Shown here piece by piece: positions 14,433 through 20,506 of a stretch of DNA of 42,778 nt. The DNA lies in NCBI GenBank assembly GCA_944393415.1, contig CALYAD010000026.1, positions 1 to 42,778 on the forward strand. Direction: 5' to 3'. The DNA comes from an uncultured Clostridia bacterium. GTDB lineage: Bacteria > Bacillota > Clostridia > Oscillospirales > CAG-272. How positions within the stretch are numbered: the stretch's first letter is position 1; each line of letters opens with the position of its first letter. The notes below the pieces were generated by a model that worked only from the letters and a program-made list of their open reading frames with translations, did not search any database and was not told the origin of the DNA. The position numbers were made by a program, and so were the translations under genes.

Positions 14433-16844
14433 ATGGAACTTAAGATAGCCCTTGCGGGCAACCCGAACTGCGGCAAGACGACGCTGTTCAACGCGCTCAC
14501 CGGAGCGAACCAGTTCGTCGGTAACTGGCCGGGAGTAACGGTGGAAAAGAAAGAAGGAAGGCTGAAAAAGCATGACGGAATAATAATAACCGACCTGCCG
14601 GGCATATATTCGCTGTCGCCGTATACGCTTGAAGAAGTGGTGGCGAGAAATTATCTGCTGGGCGAACGTCCGGACGCTATACTTAATATAGTCGACGGAA
14701 CAAATCTTGAACGTAATCTTTACCTTACCACTCAGCTTACGGAGCTTGGTATACCGGTAGTAGTTGCGGTCAATATGATGGACGTGGTTGGGAAAAACGG
14801 CGATAAGATAAATACCGCCGAGCTCTCCCGTCAGATAGGCTGCAAGGTTGTGGAGATATCCGCGCTGAAGGGCAAGGGCACGATGGAGGCAGCGGAGGCG
14901 GCGATAGCAGCGGCGAAAATGACGAAAACCATTCCTGAGCATAAATTTTCCGGAGTGGTGGAGCATGCGATAGCGCACATTGAGGAAGCGGCGCTCCATG
15001 ATCTTCCGCAGGAGAGACAGCGGTGGTACGCGATAAAAATATTTGAGCGTGATGAAAAGGTTCTTGCGGAGCTTAAGCTTGATCAGGCTACGCTCGCGCA
15101 TATAGAAGAAGATATAAAGGCGGCGGAAAAGGAGCTTGACGATGACGCGGAGAGCATAATTACCAATGAGAGATACATATACATAGCTTCTCTTATAAAG
15201 GCGGTTTATAAAAAGAAAAGCGCCGGTAAGATCACTTTATCCGATAAGATAGACAGGGTAGTGACTAACCGTTTCGCGGCGCTTCCCATATTTGCCGCTG
15301 TAATGTTTTTGGTATATTATATATCGGTTTCTACGGTGGGAACATGGGTCACTGACTTTACAAACGACGGCCTGTTCGGGGACGGCTGGCATCTGTTCGG
15401 AATAGGCTCCTCCGCTTATGATGAGGCAATAACCGAATACGCCATTGAAAACGTCTGGACAGATGAAATGAAAACGCTCGCGGCGGAAGCGGCGGAAAAC
15501 GGCGTCCCGGGTGCTGAGGAGATATCCGCCGCTATCGCGGACGAGGATTTCGGCGCTTTTGACGAGGCCTACGGAACATACGCCGACGCGTTAGCGGAGG
15601 CGGGATATGATATTTCCGCTATATATGAAGCCGCGCTCGGTGAAGATGCGGAAGGCGTGCCGGATTCGTCGGAGTTCGGAGTCTGGGTGCCGGGCATACC
15701 GGTGTTCGCGGGAATGGGACTGGAGGCTGCCGGTGCTCCGGATTGGCTTAGCGGACTGATAATTGACGGTATAATAGGCGGAGTCGGAGCGGTTCTCGGA
15801 TTTGTGCCTCAGATATTTGTTCTGTTTATATTGCTTGCTATACTTGAGGCCTGCGGATATATGGCGCGCGTTGCGTTCGTTATGGACAGGATTTTCAGAA
15901 AATTCGGGCTTTCAGGTAAATCCTTTATTCCGATGCTTATCGGGACTGGGTGCGGAGTTCCGGGGGTAATGGCGAGCCGCACGATAGAAAACGAACGGGA
16001 TCGCCGCATGACGATCATGACGACCACCTTTATCCCCTGCGGGGCAAAGCTTCCGATAATATCGCTTATCGCGACGGCGCTGTTCGGCGGCGCTTGGTGG
16101 GTCGCGCCGAGCGCGTATTTCGTGGGAATTGCGGCCATAATCGTTTCCGGAATAATGCTTAAGAAAACAAAGCTGTTTGCGGGTGATCCGGCGCCGTTCG
16201 TAATGGAGCTTCCGGCGTACCATTTGCCGACTGTGGGTAACGTTCTTCGCTCGATGTGGGAACGCGGCTGGTCGTTTATTAAGAAAGCCGGAACGATAAT
16301 CCTGCTGTCCTCAATTATTATATGGGCGGGTTCAGTGTTCGGAAGAGTAGACGGAGGCTTTGGATTTGACCCCGAAATGGAACTTGAAAACAGTATACTT
16401 GGTATCATTGGCAATGCGGTGTGCTGGATATTCGCTCCGCTCGGCTTTGGAAACATCAGAGCGACGATCGCTACGGTTATGGGACTTGTGGCAAAGGAAG
16501 AGGTCGTTGGTGTATTCGGAGTGCTTGACTTTGAAGGTATGACAAGGCTTGCGGCATACTCGTTCCTTGTATTTAATCTGTTGTGCGCGCCTTGCTTTGC
16601 CGCGATGGGGGCTATAAAGAGAGAGATGAACAGTGCGAAATGGACCTGCTTCGCTATCGGATATCAGTGCCTGTTCGCTTATGCCGTGTCGCTGATAATT
16701 TATCAGATAGGTTCTGTATTTACCGGAAATCTGAATGTTATAGGGCTTATATTCGCTGTTGCGATCCTCGCTTTTATCATATACATGCTCGTAAGACCGT
16801 ATAAGGAATCAAACACTGTGTCTTCTGAAAAGATACCTACCTGA
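14433..16844 (+). CDS. feoB: Ferrous iron transport protein B
   Basis: 803 residues. The N-terminal G domain has G1 GNPNCGKTT (8-16), switch I GNWPGVTVEKKEG, G3 DLPGIYSLSPY, G4 NMMD and G5-like SALKGKG. The membrane part carries the two conserved Gate-type cores: FVPQIFVLFILLAILEACGYMARVAF...GTGCGVPGVMASR with the Cys, and the later ATIATVMGLVAKEEVVG. It imports Fe2+ across the cytoplasmic membrane with GTP hydrolysis. Odd feature: between the first membrane helix and GLIIDGIIGGVGAVLGF there is an acidic, Ala/Glu-rich insert of about 90 residues (roughly 325-415) on the outer face, which makes the protein longer than the usual ~700. Start ATG with GAAAGGAAG upstream. Confidence 0.97.
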   Translation: MELKIALAGNPNCGKTTLFNALTGANQFVGNWPGVTVEKKEGRLKKHDGIIITDLPGIYSLSPYTLEEVVARNYLLGERPDAILNIVDGTNLERNLYLTTQLTELGIPVVVAVNMMDVVGKNGDKINTAELSRQIGCKVVEISALKGKGTMEAAEAAIAAAKMTKTIPEHKFSGVVEHAIAHIEEAALHDLPQERQRWYAIKIFERDEKVLAELKLDQATLAHIEEDIKAAEKELDDDAESIITNERYIYIASLIKAVYKKKSAGKITLSDKIDRVVTNRFAALPIFAAVMFLVYYISVSTVGTWVTDFTNDGLFGDGWHLFGIGSSAYDEAITEYAIENVWTDEMKTLAAEAAENGVPGAEEISAAIADEDFGAFDEAYGTYADALAEAGYDISAIYEAALGEDAEGVPDSSEFGVWVPGIPVFAGMGLEAAGAPDWLSGLIIDGIIGGVGAVLGFVPQIFVLFILLAILEACGYMARVAFVMDRIFRKFGLSGKSFIPMLIGTGCGVPGVMASRTIENERDRRMTIMTTTFIPCGAKLPIISLIATALFGGAWWVAPSAYFVGIAAIIVSGIMLKKTKLFAGDPAPFVMELPAYHLPTVGNVLRSMWERGWSFIKKAGTIILLSSIIIWAGSVFGRVDGGFGFDPEMELENSILGIIGNAVCWIFAPLGFGNIRATIATVMGLVAKEEVVGVFGVLDFEGMTRLAAYSFLVFNLLCAPCFAAMGAIKREMNSAKWTCFAIGYQCLFAYAVSLIIYQIGSVFTGNLNVIGLIFAVAILAFIIYMLVRPYKESNTVSSEKIPT

Positions 16845-16857
16845 AAGGAATTCAGAC

Positions 16858-17115
16858 ATGACAGAGCTTATCATAAAAATTGACGGAATGGCGTGCGGGA
16901 TGTGCGAGGCACATATAAATGATGCCGTAAGACGCGCCGTAAACGTGAAAAAGGTCACATCTTCCCATAAAAAAGGGGAGACGGTGATAATATCTGAAGA
17001 CGACATTGATACCGATATAGTAAAAAAGGCGATTGAGGAGACCGGATATAAAGTTATCGAGGCAGTCAAGAAACCTTATGTCAAAAAGGGATTTTCTTCG
17101 TTTTTTAAAAAGTAA
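16858..17115 (+). CDS. Heavy-metal-associated (HMA) domain protein
   Basis: 85 residues with a single ferredoxin-like HMA fold. The metal motif is GMACGMCEAHIN (CxxC), and the end of the domain is IVKKAIEETGYKVIEA. A basic tail (KKPYVKKGFSSFFKK) follows, unlike a plain copper chaperone. It begins 13 bases after feoB with AAAGGA as RBS, so it is certainly cotranscribed. CxxC HMA proteins usually bind Cu(I) or Zn(II); one at the end of a feo operon is recurrent in Clostridia and may be a metal chaperone or sensor. The metal is not known. Confidence 0.9.
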   Translation: MTELIIKIDGMACGMCEAHINDAVRRAVNVKKVTSSHKKGETVIISEDDIDTDIVKKAIEETGYKVIEAVKKPYVKKGFSSFFKK

Positions 17116-17275
17116 ATCACACCTTTTTCTGAAATTTCTCTGAAGGAATGAGTAGTTGGGTTTGAGCAGGCGTCTTTATGACGTCGCCGTATCCGACTTC
17201 TCAGGACTTCAGCGAAACGCCGAGAGGTTCACCGCGCTTCTCTGAGCTTTCAAACTTCGGATCTTAAACAGACAA

Positions 17276-17330
17276 GCGTAAAACCGGCTGAACGCTGACT
17301 TAATCTAATATAACTTTCAAGCTATCACGC
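17276..17330. repeat. Diverged palindromic repeat (family A)
   Basis: GCGTAAAACCGGCTGAACGC...AACTTTCAAGC...TCACGC is recognisably the same block as the repeats at 12316 and 22716. The stretch 17116-17275 shows no gene and only weak similarity to anything else in the window. Confidence 0.5.
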
Positions 17331-17382
17331 CTGATGAGATCAGATTCGACGGTGCAGATTTTTTTATATTTCGAATAATAAC

Positions 17383-17411
17383 TTGACAAAGAGTGATTAT
17401 TGTGATATAAT
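17383..17411 (+). promoter_or_regulatory. Consensus sigma-A promoter of an intergenic RNA
   Basis: Perfect TTGACA (17383-17388), 17-base spacer, perfect TATAAT (17406-17411). Confidence 0.85.
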
Positions 17412-17417
17412 AAACAT

Positions 17418-17595
17418 AATAATAATTATTTTTATTCATTGTTTGTGAAATAAACACAAAAAGCGATGGCAGCCGGGATACTCAGTAATACTATATGAAC
17501 TATTTCCGAATACCTTGCCTAAATACACAATGGAGATAATTTATAGCGTACTTACTGAAGACATTTGATGCCTTAGAGTTTGTACGCCGTTTTTT
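17418..17595 (+). ncRNA. Candidate structured RNA E, copy 1
   Basis: A unit of about 180 bases between a perfect promoter and a terminator-like hairpin (GCGTAC 17546-17551 with GTACGC 17582-17587, inner AAGAC.../...GCCTT, then CGTTTTTTT). It has no convincing ORF. Its second half aligns with the unit at 23160-23332 in the same order: AGC-CGGG-ATA, GCC-AA-TACA, GAGATA-TT-ATAGCG-AC, AAGACA-T-GATG-CTT. It could be a stand-alone small RNA or a riboswitch-like leader for the DUF4279 gene. It matches no riboswitch class I know by eye. Confidence 0.55.
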
Positions 17596-17611
17596 TGTTT
17601 TCAAATATAAT

Positions 17612-17788
17612 TGAGCCGCCTTTGGCGTCATGAGGTGATTAGCGTGAAAGTTATATTTCATCGTCTCAAAATACGGTGATTTCACGCCCAAATTTTCTAA
17701 AAAGCTAAACGCTTTTTGCTTCGCAAAGCGAAGCCCGAAAATTTTTCATGTCTATTTTAGCCGCCTCTGGCGGCATGAGGTGATTATT
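17612..17788 (+). promoter_or_regulatory. Complete modular structured leader before the DUF4279 gene
   Basis: In order: hairpin GCCGCC-ttt-GGCGTC with GAGGTGATTA (17614-17640); palindromic block GCGTGAAA...TTTCACGC (17642-17687); a three-way junction with P1 17690-17697/17737-17744 (AAATTTTC/GAAAATTT), P2 17699-17705/17711-17717 (AAAAAGC/GCTTTTT), P3 17718-17724/17728-17734 (GCTTCGC/GCGAAGC); then hairpin GCCGCC-tct-GGCGGC (17760-17774) and Shine-Dalgarno GAGGTG (17777-17782). All helices are perfect. The same architecture with compensated changes precedes the GH3 gene on the other strand. Confidence 0.85.
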
Positions 17789-18214
17789 ATGAAACATAAC
17801 ACAATAGAAGTGGAATTTGATATCTGCAATAATGAAGTATTTGACCCAAATGAAATTACGCAAAGACTGAAATTGGAGCCTAAAAATATGTGCGTAATGG
17901 GGGATCCGGTACCGGGAACAACCCCGTATGGGATATTAAAATACAAGGATACTTCATGGACACTAAGCAGTGGTTTAAAAGAAAGCGATAGTTTGTCAGA
18001 AGAGCTGTTGATTATTGAGAATAGTCTGCAAGATAAAACGGAAACAATAAAATCAATATTAACAGAACTGAGATGCGAATCACATTTTATGATTGTGATT
18101 TATAACTATGACAGAGAATATTTTCCGGATATGCGAATACCCAAGGAGTTTTTGAAGTTAGCAGCGGAAATAGATGCTTATATAGACTACGATATCTACT
18201 TTTCAACTAGGTGA
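17789..18214 (+). CDS. DUF4279-like protein, candidate immunity protein
   Basis: 141 residues from ATG 17789, set by GAGGTG 6 bases upstream. The sequence follows the DUF4279 pattern: an opening strand NTIEVEFDICNNEVFDPNEITQRLKLEPK, a GDPVPGT turn, SWTLSSGLKESDSLSEELL, and an end MRIPKEFLKLAAEIDAYIDYDIY. Proteins of this family are small cytosolic alpha/beta proteins frequent in immunity gene arrays of polymorphic toxin systems. No toxin gene is adjacent here, so it may be an orphan immunity gene protecting against toxins of neighbours. That function is inference from family and neighbourhood. Confidence 0.75.
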   Translation: MKHNTIEVEFDICNNEVFDPNEITQRLKLEPKNMCVMGDPVPGTTPYGILKYKDTSWTLSSGLKESDSLSEELLIIENSLQDKTETIKSILTELRCESHFMIVIYNYDREYFPDMRIPKEFLKLAAEIDAYIDYDIYFSTR

Positions 18215-18389
18215 AAAATAAGTAAAGCCGATTAATAACAAACGAAAAAATCGATCTGAAAGCTGCGGGATTATAGTTGGAATACTGTAAAAGCTTGTAA
18301 GGCGTTTTCAGGTTTAAGTTACATATAAATCCGCCCCGTTTTGTGTATTAAGAACCACGGGTAAATTTTAAATAGTTGAGGGGAGAAAA

Positions 18390-18749
18390 ATGTTAGACGA
18401 AGCATTGAAACAATATCTTCAATTACATGGAGTTCAAGAAATCGGAACCGAAGAATTCATTGTTGATGATCCGCTTGAGTATATTAACGTAATTTCAAAT
18501 TCCGGCTGCTACATTTGTAAGATATTATGGTGGGAACATATTGAAATAGAAAGGCAAAAACAGGCTATAGGAGGAGGGGGGCCGGTTGACTCTCATGATA
18601 AACGCTTTATGTACTCTGAAGTATACTATCTGTCAAGAAGCTTTTCTGAAAACGATAGTGAATTATGCAGAGCATATTTACTTGAAATTCCAAAGAAGTA
18701 CCAAGACCACAATTTAGTTCCGTCATTTTTTCTGAGGACGAAAAGGTAA
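18390..18749 (+). CDS. Hypothetical protein in immunity-like cluster
   Basis: 119 residues with a strong GAGGGGAG site 7 bases before ATG 18390. Sequence begins MLDEALKQYLQLHGVQEIGTEEFI, has a Cys pair (GCYICKILWWEHIEIE), and a central Gly-rich GGGGPVDS turn, ending in LEIPKKYQDHNLVPSFFLRTKR. No membrane helix or signal peptide. I do not recognise the family with certainty; size, AT-rich codon use and location between other small cytosolic genes suggest an immunity-type protein. Confidence 0.7.
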   Translation: MLDEALKQYLQLHGVQEIGTEEFIVDDPLEYINVISNSGCYICKILWWEHIEIERQKQAIGGGGPVDSHDKRFMYSEVYYLSRSFSENDSELCRAYLLEIPKKYQDHNLVPSFFLRTKR

Positions 18750-18798
18750 GTCACAATAACTTCGCCCCGTCATATTCCCAAATAAAAAAGGTTTTGAT

Positions 18799-18818
18799 CA
18801 AACTTTTTCAAAAGTTTG
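18799..18818. terminator. Short palindromic hairpin after the gene at 18390
   Basis: CAAACTTTT-TC-AAAAGTTTG, a 9-bp perfect helix with an overly short loop; the inner pairs must open. A weak terminator for the preceding gene is possible. Confidence 0.4.
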
Positions 18819-18914
18819 CGGATCGTTTAGTCAGCGCCTTAACAGGGACGTTGTATTACCATTGTGTTAACGAATGCCTTATCGTGACATCGGGTCAAAA
18901 GCACGGCGTCGATT

Positions 18915-18971
18915 TGTCAAGGGCAAGCCGCACAAAACGCTGATATGGCGTAAGAAAGGAATGGTCGTAAA
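18915..18971 (+). promoter_or_regulatory. Hairpin-SD leader (family C) before the gene at 18972
   Basis: GGGCAAGCCGCACAAAACGC, a short ACGC/GCGT helix (18937-18951), then TAAGAAAGGAATGGTCGTAA with AAAGGA at 18955-18960. It matches the leader at 2367 across about 45 bases. Confidence 0.6.
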
Positions 18972-19286
18972 GTGAATGATCTTAATGAAACTGATCTGAT
19001 ACAGGCGCATAGGTTTTGCAGAAATAATAGAGATATGCTGAAAAGTGATAAAGTATGCGGCTGTTTTTACTGTGTTTCCATCTTTTCTCCTTCGGAAATC
19101 AATAGGTGGCTTCCTGAAAAGCGTCCTGCGGTCACAGGCAAATACGATAAATGGATCTATGAGGGGTATACGGCATTTTGCCCATATTGCGGTATAGATT
19201 CTGTTATAGGCGAAAGCTCCGGATATCCAATTACGAAAAACTTTCTTGAAAGAATGCAAAAACGTTGGTTTGGTGAAAGAGAATAA
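18972..19286 (+). CDS. Small zinc-binding cytoplasmic protein
   Basis: 104 residues, GTG start at 18972 (11 bases after AAAGGA). Two Cys pairs, CGCFYC and FCPYCGIDSVIG, probably bind one zinc; the motif FCPYCGIDSVIG..SGYPI..NFL..M...WF is conserved in a widespread family annotated only as cytoplasmic protein. N-terminal part is helical (ETDLIQAHRFCRNNRDML). Members are common in gut Firmicutes and Bacteroidetes, often near toxin-immunity loci. Biochemical role unknown. Here it closes a run of three small genes transcribed in the same direction, each with its own leader. Confidence 0.8.
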   Translation: MNDLNETDLIQAHRFCRNNRDMLKSDKVCGCFYCVSIFSPSEINRWLPEKRPAVTGKYDKWIYEGYTAFCPYCGIDSVIGESSGYPITKNFLERMQKRWFGERE

Positions 19287-19338
19287 TTTGGAATATTGGG
19301 ATATATAGACTAAAAAAATTCTTTCAGTTTTTGATATT

Positions 19339-19866
19339 TCATTCTCTGAATTCCTGTACTTTAGCGGATTTTTTATGCAATATGAATTCTTTATACCATT
19401 TTCTGCGTATAAAAAACATTATAAACATATCAAAGATCGGAAATGTCAGCATAATTATGATATGTACTATCAAAGTCATGGTTTCATTTTCATTATATAA
19501 TCCGAAAATAGTACCCCTTAATAAAGTTGCCTGTGAAAGTGAATATAGTGACCAAAACGCAAGAGTGTCAATTATCAATGTTCTTTTTTCGTCTCTAATT
19601 GTTTTAATGATTTCTGCGAAAAAACTGACTTTTTCTGATACTAAGTTTTCTTTATATTGTATCTTATTCATTTTCTTAGATTTTCTGTTATATGAAAAAA
19701 TAATACAAAACGTGTAATAGAAAATAAATTCTCCTACTGATTGCATATATGGATGTATTTGATTAAATAATCCTATAGCGATAGAAAACGGATAACTTAT
19801 CAAGGTTACAATAAACATTCTAAGAAAATAACGCAATATAGTTTTATAATAATCCGCTAAAACCAT
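19339..19866 (-). CDS. Hypothetical membrane protein, four helices
   Basis: 175 residues, transcribed against the preceding cluster. Membrane segments are visible at MFIVTLISYPFSIAIGLF, SVGEFIFYYTFCIIFSY, LIIDTLAFWSLYSLSQATLL and LIVHIIIMLTFPIFDMFIMFF, with a basic cytosolic loop (NRKSKKMNKIQYKENLVSEK) in the middle. No known motif. Very AT-rich compared with the conserved genes in the window, which suggests recent acquisition. AAGGAG lies upstream of the ATG. Could be a membrane-type immunity protein; that is speculation from location. Confidence 0.7.
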   Translation of the reverse strand: MVLADYYKTILRYFLRMFIVTLISYPFSIAIGLFNQIHPYMQSVGEFIFYYTFCIIFSYNRKSKKMNKIQYKENLVSEKVSFFAEIIKTIRDEKRTLIIDTLAFWSLYSLSQATLLRGTIFGLYNENETMTLIVHIIIMLTFPIFDMFIMFFIRRKWYKEFILHKKSAKVQEFRE

Positions 19867-20344
19867 TTTTAATATTCACACTCCTTAAAAATTAATATAT
19901 GGCGGTAGTCGATTCATTATTTTCTTTTTAAAGAAATCAGAATAACAACTCAAATGAGCAAAATAAAAGTCAGGATATTTATATATGTTAATTTGTTCTT
20001 CGCCGCTTGGGGAGCTGAAAGTAACCTTTATTTGAATCAGGTGTTTTTGAGGATATCTCAAATAGAAGTTGTAACTCTATATTGCTTATATTACTCCAAA
20101 TTTTTTATAAAACAATGTTAATTGTGAACAATTGGATTATAGCATAACTTGTATAATTTGTCAATATGCTAAAATTTATTTCTGCTTTGTATACAAATTA
20201 TAGCTGATTATTTTGTATAAATCGCGAAATACATAGATTAATATACACGAATATGTTATTACAAAATAATGGCGGAAATTTATTTATATTTTACAAAATA
20301 TTTTGTTGTAACTTGTATAAAAAAGAGAAATACGTTTCGGCATG
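19867..20344. other. AT-rich intergenic region without recognisable gene
   Basis: About 480 bases of very AT-rich sequence between the membrane protein and the promoter at 20345. Short ORFs lack ribosome sites. The end (from about 20310, AAAAAAGAGAAATACG...TTCGG) is homologous to the sequence just before the promoter at 23127. Confidence 0.6.
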
Positions 20345-20373
20345 TTGACAAGGTATTGAGGGGATGTTATACT
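20345..20373 (+). promoter_or_regulatory. Orphan sigma-A promoter
   Basis: Perfect TTGACA (20345-20350), 17-base spacer, TATACT (20368-20373). Only a hairpin follows before a gene on the opposite strand. Confidence 0.7.
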
Positions 20374-20388
20374 AAAACTGTATATAAT

Positions 20389-20429
20389 GAATGCACCTCC
20401 AAAAGTGTCTGTCTTTTGGGGGTGCATTC
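20389..20429. terminator. 17-bp hairpin right after an orphan promoter
   Basis: GAATGCACCTCCAAAAG (20389-20405) pairs with CTTTTGGGGGTGCATTC (20413-20429), one G-T wobble, 7-base loop. On the minus strand it could end GH3 transcription. On the plus strand it sits about 10 bases after the expected +1, giving an extremely short RNA. Confidence 0.65.
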
Positions 20430-20506
20430 TACGACTTTATCGGTTTTAATTATTGCTTATTTATGGCATTAAGCTGTGTGAACGGCTTGGCGGCATTTAT
20501 TAATGC

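Noticed and set aside
14331..15101. 256-codon minus-strand ORF across the feoB start
   Set aside because: Covers the feoB G-domain antisense and the operator region; no recognisable protein.
15809..16456. 215-codon minus-strand ORF inside feoB
   Set aside because: Antisense shadow of conserved FeoB membrane sequence; low-complexity hydrophobic/Pro composition and no start signals.
17418..17595. Assigning RNA E to the M-box or another metal riboswitch because it follows the feo operon
   Set aside because: The conserved M-box, NiCo and Mn riboswitch core sequences are not present, and copy 2 is not near metal genes.
17642..17677. Eleven-codon ORF starting GTG in the palindromic block after a GAGGTG site
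   Set aside because: Other copies of the block have different lengths, early stops or lose the GTG, so a conserved leader peptide is unlikely; RNA structure is the conserved property.
17500..17691. 63-codon minus-strand ORF over RNA copy 1 and the leader repeat
   Set aside because: No ribosome site or homology; the region is better explained by the promoter, terminator hairpin and structured repeat on the plus strand.
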